Assembly: GCA_950295325.1 (NCBI GenBank)
Contig: OX485807.1
Span: forward strand, 11,187,001 to 11,251,000
Reading direction: 5' to 3'
Length of the DNA stretch: 64,000 nt
Origin: Polytrichum commune
Lineage: Eukaryota > Streptophyta > Polytrichopsida > Polytrichales > Polytrichaceae
In this document: in pieces, positions 31,274 through 43,080 of the stretch
Layout: every line of letters starts with the position of its first letter
How positions within the stretch are numbered: the stretch's first letter is position 1
Notes under the pieces: model-generated
Told to the model about the DNA's origin: nothing
Database searches by the model: none
Seen by the model: the letters and a program-made list of their open reading frames with translations, nothing else
Position numbers and translations under genes: made by a program

Positions 31274-31829
31274 TGAGTTTCCATGTAGGCCATTTGTCCA
31301 CTAGATTCTAGATAATAGTGGGTTGGAGGTGCTCGCACGTAATTAAGCAGTAGCCGCCATTCAACCACACTATGGTGGTTTGCTAGAATGTGGAGGGACT
31401 GTGGACACAAACTACTAGACTTCCATGTGTCCATTATATTTATTTATTCTGACCTACAAGTGTCGGTCACCGAAGGATTAAGACTAGTTGAAGACTCAAG
31501 AGAACCAATGATGGTTTATAACTCCATCCTTGGTAACCGGGAGGAGGAGGTTAGTAGGTGGGCCTGGATTTGAGAAGATGGGAGTGGCTAGTTGGCACAT
31601 ACAAACCCTACCCTACCCACCCTCCTCTACATTTGGGCATGTTTGTCCTTATTCACACTAGAATTTGGTGGGTGAGCGGCGGCCTACATGGAAACTCGTC
31701 CTAAAGGCACATATCCATTAGAATATGGTGGGCAAGCCACCTACATGGAAACTTAGATTCCATCTAGTGGAATCTACATTTCCACTAGAATCTAGTGGGG
31801 CAAACGGCCTACATGGAAATGAACCCTAA
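31267..31829. mobile_element. Inverted-repeat element with TTTCCATGTAGGCC termini
   Basis: The left AGGGTGAGTTTCCATGTAGG and the right CCTACATGGAAATGAACCCT are inverted copies, extending through CCACTAGATTCTAG. Internal partial copies of the terminal word occur near 31690 and 31740, so nesting is likely. It directly adjoins the element ending at 31273. Confidence 0.65.
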
Positions 31830-32199
31830 CTTAACTTTATCGGGCACACCATATGTGGCTATCAACCTTGAAATCAAATTCCCCAAGTTTGTAGGCACAT
31901 ATCAAGGTCAAAATTATTTTACCTTGGCCTATTGGACTACTTTCGAAACCGACATTTATGCACTTGTGTGTGTCCACATGAGTTGGATACGTAAGTCTAT
32001 CTCGATCTTCAAAGTTATTGTGAGACAAGGTCACTTTTGACATGATTAGCTCAAAAATGAAATCACGTAGTTCAACTACATGTTTTTATATATGTATGAT
32101 ATGTTCTCAAGCAATGAGTGATTTCATACAATTAAGTCACAATGTTCAGTTACCTCTCTTAATATCTACACAAGTGTATTCAAAAGTCCATCTAGGGGT

Positions 32200-32525
32200 T
32201 ATTGTGTGGGCCACGATAATTTCTCTAGAACACACATTGAAATTTTAACCTACGCCAAATCTCTAGTTCAAAATTGGTGAATGGCATAAAAAATTGCTTC
32301 TCCATAAATTTATGTTGACATGATTATTTTATTTTATGCTATTTGTGTCCTTGAACTAATATTCAAGGCGTTGGTTGGAAGTCTTCATAGACACTTAGGG
32401 GAAGGACCAAGGTCTTGAACCCACACTATTTCTACCATGACTACACAATTCAAGTGGCACAACATTAGTTGTTTCCACGTCAATTTCCACCCACGCTAAT
32501 AGGATAAGTTAGGGTGCTTCATGTT
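32200..32525 (+). mobile_element. MITE-family copy, GGGCCACGATAAT type
   Basis: Shares ordered words (GTGGGCCACG, AACTAATATTCAA, GGAAGTCTTCAT, AGGTCTTG, CCCACGCTAATAGGAT) with 32630-32920 and 60941-61307. Two copies side by side here suggest a tandem or nested arrangement. Confidence 0.6.
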
Positions 32526-32629
32526 GTTATCCCTACTTTGTTGACATTTTGTGTTGGAGTGTCCCCTCTACAACTCCATCAAAGATAGGTTCCCTTCCCT
32601 ATTTCAGAAGGTAGTACCAGGTACACAAA

Positions 32630-32920
32630 TAAGTCCTAGTAATGTGGGCCACGATGATTTTTAGAGCCCACCTTAATTATGATATTGAGAATTAATGCGG
32701 GTATGTTAATTTTCAACCCATGGTAAATTTATAGTCAAAATTAACACGGGCCACATTAAATAATATTGTGCTACTCTTGTCATGGAAGTGATATACAATG
32801 TGTTGATTGGAAGTCTTTATGAAGGCTCAAGGGAAGACACGGGGTCTTGGATCCACAATGTGTCCATCATGACTAGATATATAGTGTAGCTCACACAAAT
32901 AGGATTATTTACTGTAGTTT
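32630..32920 (+). mobile_element. MITE-family copy, GGGCCACGATAAT type, second
   Basis: Diverged copy of the preceding element (GTGGGCCACGATGATTTTTA, GGAAGTCTTTATGAAGGCTC, GGGGTCTTGGATCCA, AATAGGATTATTTA). Best preserved relative: 60941-61307. Confidence 0.6.
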
Positions 32921-35470
32921 CAAAGTTATTTTTTTCCCGATTAGACCATCAAGTTGATATCAATCTCTATCTTACTAGGACTATTACACTTTATTACTAT
33001 AGGCAATTAGCCTTTTTAACACCATCTTGATGTTCTTCTAGTCATGCAAGCCTTTTGACTTTATTTCATCACAATAGATAAACAACATTAGGTAGTATGA
33101 TTGTGAGACAAATGGAATATGTCACACACGCAAATGATGGAGGGTACGGGTCTCAACCACTCAAATAGTCATTGACTTCATGTTTTATAGTTTACTCATA
33201 GGATGTAGTGTTGGTTACTTAAGGGACCCATGCAAGAGATCGACTTCACAACAACTTGAACATGTGAGGACACGAGGACTTTGTGTATGGATCATTTTCT
33301 CCACATGAAATGCAAGAATATATAAGATACTCACACCCAATGTATTGTACCTCCCGTAACACCTACACCACTTGACACATTAATTTACATTATTTAACTT
33401 TATTTTATTTTTTCTTAGACAAATAACATTTTATTGCATTGCCAATAATGTACACGACCATCGTGATTCGAAGTAGAGAGAGGGACAACTCTTTGGGGTA
33501 CACGTGATAATGATTTAATACAATGATATGCTATCAAATCATTTTTTAAACTAAATAATATAGTATCTTGTATGTTTTACGTGTTTTTGGGATGAAATCC
33601 TCAAAAGAAACCCCCATGTTCCATAGAAACTAGATGAAATTGTCAAAATTGGGGTGAAAATGTTTAAATGTGGATGAAACATGATTATTATTCATGTATG
33701 GCTTCATCACTCTAATGGTGAACGACAAAAGAAAAGAAAAGAAAAACACATAAGCACATGGTGGAACCACACAACCTCAAGAAGGGTACGATGTCTAACC
33801 ATGATCCACTAAACCGACAATGGGGACTTGACATTTCCGGAAATGCTTGAGTTGGACTGACACCACAAGAGTTTGTTGGCTCCCCATAACATGTTGAAGT
33901 TGTCCATTACTTCTTCATACTTTGTGGTCTCCACACTCTTGAGGACTTTTTATTGAATTTGCATTGCAATGTGAACATGTTGATAAGCTTCGCATGGATT
34001 AAGACAAAGGAGGCTCCTTAAATGATCACTTAGAGCATTTTGGTATATTGAAAGCAACGGGAACAAATAAATGTAACATCAACACCATAGCATCGATCAA
34101 CATAAGAGCTCACTTCTAAGCCTAAATTTACCCGCAATTTTCTTACCTCTAGTAAATGCATTGTTGGCAACGATTTTTTCCTTGTTGAATAGGAATAAGG
34201 TGGATGTAACCATAGGAAAGCATGAGATCAAGCTGACACGATTCACATTTGCAAGTGAATCAACGTTATATTCTCATCATCTTCAAAGTAGGGCTCATGA
34301 CCCACCCAACTCCCCAAATCTGTTGGGCGATGTTATGCAACGATAAGTGAATGAAAGGTAATTGTTTCTCGACGTTGAGATGAATATGATAAGAATGATT
34401 TTGGAAGAAAGGTGCTCCTACACAAAGCCCTAGCAAGGACAACTCACATGGGGAACTCTTCTAGCACGGTTTGGCTTTTCGCCCTTTGTCGGATGACCTT
34501 GTCATTGACGACCAATATATCGGTTGCTATTGGCCATCCATAGGTGGTTGGAAGGAACAAAGTACACCAAAAGAGTTATGGAAATGGTAACCGAATGTAC
34601 TCCTATTGGCTCTATGTCTTGCTCTTGAAAGAAGGTGGGCTATGTATAAGGACAACCGACCTTAAATGTGATGCTATGATATTGTATGTGAAGCATTTTC
34701 ATTTCCGTTACTTAGTACCTACATTGGTAAGATCACCCCACCTCCTAAAGGAGGCGGTTGCCATAAAGGTGAAGAGGCTCTCATTTACATGGAGACATCG
34801 TGGAGTCATCTTACTTCGAGTTATTAATATCATTATTATTAAGTGCTACATGTGAAAGATGAGGGGAGGATGTAAGGATCATGTATGCATCCATCTACAC
34901 TAAACATGGTTATGGGTTGGTGGATAAGGTCATTCAGTATATGTAGTCACCCACACTACGGTATCTATGATCAACAATCATAACTACAATAAACATTTTG
35001 TGTATTGTGGTCCATAGTGATTGTCCATTGATTGTCTTGCGGTCATATATCATGACAATCGAAGAAGGTGTCACATGATACTTGACGCTACATGACGTGT
35101 CATAAAGACCACATTAATATGGCACATGAATTTCAATGCCACGTTAAATAATATTTTTACTGAAATGTTGGGTTGATTCAACATGTTAGATAAATAAATA
35201 TAAAAGTCGGGTCCTAGTGTAGCAAGCATAATTGAAGAGCCTCTTTGCCCACAAACACTGCCCCCTTTTGGGGTTGGACTCAACCTATTAGAATTAAGTA
35301 TATTATTTTACCTCTATAAATTAACATTAATTACATGATCGGTTTTGTTTTAATCTCAAAATATCAAACCGTTGATGGACATAAAAACCATCGTAGGCTG
35401 TGCCATTTGGATTATCATATTGATTAAGTGAGTATGGGTATGTGCAAATAGTGTGACCCATTGTAGTAAC
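32921..35470. other. Intergenic, nothing recognised
   Basis: AT-rich; all frames are short and without domain features. The 103-codon frame at 34544-34855 shows no family signature. Confidence 0.5.
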
Positions 35471-35605
35471 TACACTAAATGTTGTACTTAGTGTCACCAA
35501 TTCTATTTGTCTTGCTCAATACTATTTGCAAAATGCATGTGTAGTGTCACTAACACTAGTATTTGTATACCTAGCATTATTTGTCATTCCTTGTGAATTT
35601 TTTGA
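35471..35605 (+). mobile_element. MITE remnant, TGTCACCAA family
   Basis: Starts TACACTAAATGTTG and carries TGTCACCAATTCTATTTG and the CATTATTTGTCATTCC tail shared with 7226-7350 and 62800-62927. Confidence 0.6.
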
Positions 35606-35847
35606 GGTATCATAGATTCACAATGTTGCAATTACTAAAGCTTATTAAGCTACTTTACCATCCAAATTTCAATCATCCGTGATCATATTCGAATACATAA
35701 AGGTTAGGATACAAAATACACCACATTTTGTTTCAATAATTGGCATGGATTTCATCCAAATTTCAATCATCCAAAACAATACAAGTTGTAAACTTATATC
35801 ATAAGACTTGTCATTATCAAAGTTACTAGAATGACATAAAATACCAT

Positions 35848-36105
35848 AATCACTATATTTGTTAATTTGAGACTTTCTCTTGTCTCAAATTAATATATGG
35901 ACCACAACAACATGGTCTAATGTTTGGGTCGTCCTACCTAAACCATCTTGATACGAGTTCTTAATTGGGTTTTTGATATGAACACCCGCTTCAAAGTATT
36001 TGCATCTTACAACATTCTCCAATATTTGTGTGATTTGATCCATATTCTTATATTTGTAACTGTCTCAAAATGCCAGAAAAATCCCAAATTAACGAATATA
36101 GTGAT
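35848..36105. mobile_element. MITE with ATCACTATATTYGTTAATTTG termini
   Basis: The left ATCACTATATTTGTTAATTT and right AAATTAACGAATATAGTGAT are inverted with one mismatch. About 258 bp, non-coding. Confidence 0.7.
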
Positions 36106-36797
36106 CATACGACATTAGATACAATACTCAATGTAGTGAGGGCAACCATAACAATGTTAAGCAATGTGCATTCATTCGTGTGAGCCATGTAGTTATATTC
36201 TTTGGGAATATAGCCATGGGATGCCCCAAATCTAGTGCAGATTCAGACTTAATCTAAGTCTTACTACTTGATGCTCGTCAATATGATTACGAACTTATTC
36301 TTCCGTCTCTCCCAATACCATAGGTGATTAATTAGCATGACAGTCAACACTTAATTTATTCAAATTATGAGCAGAAGGCCATATTTCATTTTTTGAAGAC
36401 TTGTTAGAACCTCTAAAAAAGTCCATGTGTCACTTAGGGTTGATTCACACGGGGTCCCAAGTCCTAAGTCACTTGAGTTAATCCGCAATCTCAGCCATTG
36501 AGAGCATGGAAGTTGGGACTTCCCACTTCACACAGGTCTAAAGTCCTAAGTCCTATAAATATGTTTTGCATAAAATAATCAAGACTCGACTTTAATGATT
36601 ATAAACTATAGTTCAATGCTTTAAACCTATGTTGGGACTTGGCTAACATGAGCAGGACATGGGACTTGAGACCCTTAAAATAGTAGCAATTTGGCACCTA
36701 AAAGTTGGACATGCTTTTTCACCTATACTATAGTTTATACAAAACTATTGTCTATGAAGAACTTGGTGTGTAATAGTGAAACAAATAGTCGTGTTTC

Positions 36798-37130
36798 CTC
36801 AAGTAGGAAACTACGCCCAAAAAACGGCAGCCAAAATCGGTTGCAGCTGCAATTCTTTTGACCAACCTGATTTGTAGTCGCTCAATGACTATAATTTTTC
36901 TTTCTTGTTTTGGGATTGAAATTTTCAAAAATTTTGGGGCATGTAACATACCATTGGAAAGTTATTTTCAAGACCTTTCCAACTGTATATTACATGCCCC
37001 TAAAATTTTAAAATTTTAGTTTCCAAACCAAAAAGAAACAAATTAATATGCATTCATTTAGCAACTGCATGTTAGGCTGGTCAAAAGAACCACATCAACT
37101 GCGGTTCTTTTTAGCATAGTTTTCTACTAG
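36798..37130. mobile_element. CACTA-type MITE, degraded copy, near-complete hairpin
   Basis: Right end GCATAGTTTTCTACTAG; the left end is decayed (TCAAGTAGGAAACTACGCCC). Internal blocks GCAACTGCAT, TGGTCAAAAGAACC and the GGGGCATGTAA...TTACATGCCCC pair match 48691-49020 in the same arrangement. The two halves are inverted copies of each other over most of the length. Confidence 0.75.
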
Positions 37131-37446
37131 ACTAAATAGGATGTTTTGTGTTTGATACACAAAATACCAATGCATACACTAAATATCAATAACCCTATGA
37201 AAGTAAGTAACATTAAATGTAAACTCAAACACTAAATATCAACTATGGTAATATGTGGAAGTTACATGTTTGAATTTAGTGTTGGTAAGGATATGAAAAA
37301 AATAACAATGACAAAAGGAGAATTCTAGCATATCTTCTAGCATGTCTTCTAGCACTAATTGTCAAGGAATTGAAAATTAGTGTTGAGTAATGTAGGGTGG
37401 TAACAACATAAAATATATTCAAACACTAAATATCCTATTTAGTGTA
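37131..37446. mobile_element. MITE with ACTAAATAGGAT termini
   Basis: The left ACTAAATAGGATGTTTTGTG and the right end ATCCTATTTAGTGTA are inverted. Related by its ends to 9092-9495 and 60941-61307. It abuts the CACTA-type element at 37130. Confidence 0.6.
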
Positions 37447-39040
37447 GTCTTCTATCAACAATACTAGGTATTGTGAGCCAAATTACCATAATTTACAAAA
37501 TGGAAGCTCTCCTATTCAATTTTCACCATCTCTTGCAAGGATCTTTAATTAGGTTACATCCATGATCGTATATTCGAGAAGAAGTCTATGGGCGATGAAA
37601 GCAACTTCTGGCTTCTGGTGAGGCCACGTTGCATGTGCTTTCTCGACCATCGGATTTGACCGATGTACCCTCCTCCCATGATCTCCTCCGCCCACTGCGT
37701 TGTTATGGTGACATACCTTAGAGGGCTCTCTATTCCGACACAAAAATAATTATTTTCTCCTCAATTCCCTCCCCCCCCCCACCCACCTGCGTGTCATGCT
37801 CACATTCGTGAAGAGCCACTTGTATCTCACATGGAAACTACATTCCAACACATGTAAAGATGAAACATAGAACCCTCTACAATACTTCAAGAAAGCAAAA
37901 AGTTGAACTAAGATGTGGACGCACCAACCTTGGTATTGTTCATGTGAAAGGCCATATTGCAAATCTAAAATTAGGAATGAAATATTATATCCTTCTTTCA
38001 TGGATGAAATTGCCGCCATAAACATCCCCCGAAACCACAAAAGTTCGATGAACAAATTCATGTTTGGATGAAACATTTAATCTAATCCCTATGTGGCTTC
38101 GACACTCTAATGATTGTTGTCATTTTGGCTTTCTTGATTTTTTAGAAGAAAACAAAAACATTGGGACGCACCATTATCCTTCTTCTTAGGGGTGGGACCC
38201 ACAAATTTGCCCATTCAATGTTGGGGCCCTTTGAACACTAATAAGGATGTACGTGTGGGTAGCCGGTCCATGCTCAAAACTTGGGTCGAGTTAAGATAGC
38301 CCAGCCCTTTGAGCCCCCACTCACTTAATTGGTGACACAAGCTTTAAAAAAGGCTTCGGACGGTCGGTGGATCATCCCACCAAGAGATGCTCCAAGTACG
38401 TTTTGAGGCGGTTGCAACAAATGGCATTGTGGTTACCAATGTTATGTTGATTGTTCAACCTCGATTTGCAATGGTTATAGTTTGAGTGATTATGAAGGGG
38501 CAAATTGTTCCTAGTCCCAAGGGGAGCACTACATAGGTGTTTGAGAATCATGTGTGTTCAAGCCGTTATTACACGGGGGCTATGTATGTAAATTCTTCAC
38601 ATTTTTGTAGGCCTATGTTTACCTAGATTTCTAAATTTTATTCATTTCATGTGCTCTACATTTCATTACATTTTTTTTTGTTGGACCAATTATTTTTAGG
38701 CTCTTTTCATTATAGATGCAACATATGACTTGTGAGGCGACCAAGGGATGCGACTTGTGCGTCATTGTGTACGAGAATTGGAATTTAGTTAAAGGTAGGA
38801 ATAGAAGAAATGCCTAGTAGTATAGTTCACAACATAAACTTAAGAAAGAAAGAGGCATGTAGTGCAATGTCCACTACGAAACATTTCCACTGCAATGTCT
38901 ACTACGAAACACTCTATACAAAAAAATTCATTAATATCGACCAATATCACTAAACAACATCCATTTTAGAAGAAAAAAAAAACAAGAAAGCTGCAACACA
39001 CTTTTATTGCAAGGAAAGAATCCCAACACACATCCATGTG
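37447..39040. other. Intergenic, nothing recognised
   Basis: No gene. A C-run at about 37770-37781 is the only low-complexity feature of note. Confidence 0.45.
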
Positions 39041-39565
39041 TTGTTGAAAACACTGAACTTTGCACCCAAATCCCGGGATCGGACGATTTCCAATTGCCCA
39101 CCCAAACAATAACACCAAAAAGGAACTAAACCCTAACTCAAACTAATCTTGAAAACATTAAACTCTACACCTAAACCCCAAGGCGATTTGCAACGGCCCA
39201 CCCAAACAATAACACATGATACAAACTAGAAACCCTAGGTGTTGTTGCAAACACAAAATTATACACCCAAACCCCAAGACGATTTGTAACAGCCCACCGA
39301 AACAAGAACACCCAAACCAAGACCCCAACTTGTTTGTTGAAAACACTAAACTTCACACTTAAACCCCGGGACGATTTGCAGCGGCCCACCCAAACAATAA
39401 CACATGAATTAAACTAAACCCTAACCCCAGGTGTTGTTGAAAACACTGAATTCTACGCCCAAACCCCAAGACGATTTGCAACGTCCCACCCAAACAATAA
39501 CATTGGAAAAGAACTAGAGACCTCAACTGTTGTTGAAAACAATCAACTCTACACCCAAACCCCAT
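39041..39565. repeat. ~97-bp minisatellite, six units
   Basis: Units begin at about 39041, 39146, 39241, 39335, 39433 and 39530, each with GTTGTTGAAAACACT..., ACACCCAAACCCC, GACGATTTGCAACGGCCCAC and CAAACAATAACA. Several carry AAACCCTAA words like plant telomere units. Frames on the minus strand (CxGGxLQxxLGFxC repeats) follow from the array and are not called genes. Confidence 0.85.
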
Positions 39566-40399
39566 TTTGATCTCAATATGACCAACCTAATTTACTTTTG
39601 ATAATTTTGAAATCCTTTTTTTTTGGGTCAAGCCTATTGTAGATATAAAATTAAACTAAATTTTAATATATTCACCTACCCTTCATTATTTATAATGATT
39701 CAAACACCCATTTTGGTGAGGCTAATTTACTTTGAAGCCCTTTCTAAATTTCAAGACTAAGGCAATTATATTACCCCTTCATTTGATCGCACGCTAATGA
39801 AAAAAATTGGTTGAGTGCTCCCCCCGGGCTCCTAGTGTTTATGGCATCGATACTAGATTTGTGCTTCAACTTGTGGTATTGGTAGATGGTTTTGGTAAGA
39901 GTTGTGGTGAGGAAGCTTAGACTTAAGTGGTGAGCAGTGAGTGGTAACATGGGATTGATGATATCAAATATAATAAATTCATATGAGTTTAGGTGTTATA
40001 ATCTTAATTTGGCAACAAAATGATTGTATCTATTTAATAGTACTGTATTAAAAGTTTCAAAGGTCACAAGTGAAGGTGGCCTATTACCATCGATCATTGG
40101 AAAAAAATTCAATCAATTATAATAATCCAAAATGTTTTAATGTCATGTATTGACATTTTGAAATAGTAATGTCAATACAACGTTACCAACACTACTTATG
40201 TCCAACAACACCAACAAATTCAAGTATTCACATGACCTTGTTGTAAGTATGCGTTGAAGCCCGAATGAACTTGTCATTCTTGTATCCCAATATGCATATA
40301 AATCTAAACACATGACAAAGGTGTTTGCAATACACTCATTCACTTGTTTTATAAGAGCATGAGAGGACACATTGGTGAAGTCCGAGCAATTGTATTGTT

Positions 40400-43080
40400 A
40401 GATTATTATAACCCGGTTGGGGTTGTCCTCCTTGGAGACAATGTTAATGATAACAATAAATCATGGATATGGAATGGTAGTGACTCCAACAACATAATAT
40501 CCATCCATGAATCAGGTGCTCTCCATTTGTTTTTGTGATCCGTTGTTGGTGATGTTGATTTGCGCCACACTGTCTTCAAGAATATGATAGTTGGGTGGAC
40601 ATTTGGGTTTGGCAATGCACAAAAATACAACCAAGAGATTGGAAGTGTCGCAATTGCTGAAAGCCAATGACGCGGCAAAAATGCCTCCTTCCATGCAATC
40701 GGAACTTGGCATCTTCAAGCACTAAGACCTCTTCCCTCAAGAAATTGGTTCCAATCTTCATTGGCCACGTGTTGGGCACTATAGGCCAATCCAAAATATA
40801 TTTATTTTTGAAAAAGTGCATGAAGGCATGGACAATATCATCCACTCTCACTTTGTATAGGCAAATCATCTTATTGCCAGATTGTTGGAGCCACTTGTTG
40901 TGCACCATCTTTGCAAGGTTGCATGCTCGCATTTTTGTACGTTTATCTATTGCCATATCATGTTAACGCCATACAAGTTGTATGAAAACACCATCACAAA
41001 TAACTCACATGTTGGAAAACTATCCAAAAAAATGAAGAAAACAATTTTGTAATGCACTTACAGTAAGCATATGGCCACATATTGCATGTAATAAAAGTGC
41101 TAGAACTCCAACCACTTCGAGGGATATGAATTGCCTTCGTTTATGGTAGCTTAGGATGACAACCACCATGAACAAATTACATGATATTTTGTCTTAGTGT
41201 TGTTCATTATCTTCACATCATTGTAGTCTTTGCATATTTGCTTGTGCTAAAACTTCATGGAGTATTTGATATACTTTTGAGTTACCTTGTCGAGATTGGC
41301 AAACCTTCATTAAATAGACAAATATACTTGTGATTTTCCATTAAAATAGTCGGATCTCCACATATTATAAATCTTGGGGACCACATTCCAATTAGCTTGA
41401 GCAATGCCTGTCATGAAACCTTTGAAAATCATATTGGTCACTCCATTGTCCCCCATGGCACATTCAAGTTTTTCCATATAAAAGTATGTGCCGCACCATC
41501 TTCAAACTGCATGCCACAACACACAATTCTTAACACTTTACAATGCTTCCTATTATATGCACAACATGTCATTGTCGTCTAGTCCTTCAAACACTTCACA
41601 TGGTCAAACATTATCCACGAATTTTCCATGACCCCTCCAACCTGCATACGTTTTACAAGCTCTACACTATTGCATGGTAGGTCAACATGCATTTGGAACA
41701 CAAACACCTTGTCTTTTTTATTGCCCTCAAAACTTGCTACCATGGATGGACTTGAAACTCAAATGATCTTTGAGCACCCTAATACTATCCATTGTACACA
41801 TTCCACTACACACAAATCGTTTTGAACCCAACTTGAAGTTGCGATAGTTGGAGGATGTTAGAACTTGGAATTTATCTGTAACCACCTTCAATGACAAACC
41901 AACAAGTTGATGGCCTTCATTGTTTGTTGGGGGATTGAAGAAGGTAATCCTCCAAAATACCTTCTAAAAGCTAGCAAATTAAAAGGAATTGCCAAAAGGA
42001 TGGGTGCATCATAACATCATAAATGACTCCTTTAAATAAATTTGTTGGTGCTAAGAAAATCTACCAAGAATTATTTGCTCGTTGCCATTTCTATAACAAA
42101 GTTTTTGGCAATGGGTGTTTTCACTACTCTTTGGCAACAAATTGGTAAGCCATGTCCAATGACTCACAACATGTACCATAGACACATAATGGTCATGCAA
42201 ACCTAGATAAATACAAACCCTTGACAACCCTGGAGATGTGAAGTAAATATATACTATGCGAGTATGCCACATAGTAATGCACACAAGTATTAAGTGACAC
42301 ACCATACACTCCGTTTTGGATTCTTCAAGTGCCACATTTCTCACAAAAATATAGGAGTTGATCCCATCCACTTGTTGTTGTTCTATACCCCCCTCACTGC
42401 AATATATGTGATTCAAAAATCATTTGGGCATTGGAGATGACTGACACAAGACAAACGCATGAAAGAGAATCCAAAATCATTTTGGATATTAGTGGTTTTG
42501 GTTGTGCACCAAGCATGTTTATCGCACATCTTGTCCATGCCATCTATGGAACAACCATACACAAACTCCCATTAAAATTGGGGGCAACATAAACAAAATG
42601 TCATTATTATAAGACGATGACATGTACTTGATATCACAAACCTCTATGTTGTCAAAACCAGTAGTCACCATACTTGACTTAGACATTTCTTATACTTTGT
42701 TAGTTTCAACGCCTCGACAATTTTCAAACCTACAAAATATTAAAAAATGTAGAGGTGGACATTGATTTTTAGTTCCCTGGTGAGCTAATCTTATATATAG
42801 AGGAATGTAAGGAATTTTCTCGATATCCATTAAGAATTTGGAAAGAGTGGGAGTTGTGCTTTAAAAATGAAAAGGTGATTTGTCTAAAATATCAATAGCC
42901 GGACAAACTTCGTCATCATAATCACACAACATAAGAACACCATCGTCACTAAGCTCCGATTTAGTGGTGACACTTGAAACTTGGACCATTGACATGCCAT
43001 AATCATTTGTTAAAATGACAATGGAAGCTCGAATTTGTGAATCACAGAGACCTATATTCCTAGATGAACCACGATCCAAA
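40400..43080 (-). pseudogene. Decayed repeat-associated protein gene
   Basis: On the minus strand, from upstream to downstream: an IYFTSPGLSRVCIYLGLHDH segment (about 42.2 kb) and then an ACNLAKMVHNKWLQQSG... VDDIVHAFMH segment (40576-40956). I associate both, from memory, with one uncharacterised and probably transposon-related plant protein family. They are in separate frames divided by stops, so the gene is broken. An acidic frame at 42861-43079 may be an N-terminal piece. Family assignment is tentative. Confidence 0.4.

Noticed and set aside
39158-39565. Minus-strand frames with repeated CxGGxLQxxLGFxC
   Set aside because: They are produced by the ~97-bp minisatellite and change frame from unit to unit.
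39041-39565. CRISPR-like array
   Set aside because: Repeats are long and diverged, without unique spacers, and the context is a plant nuclear genome.
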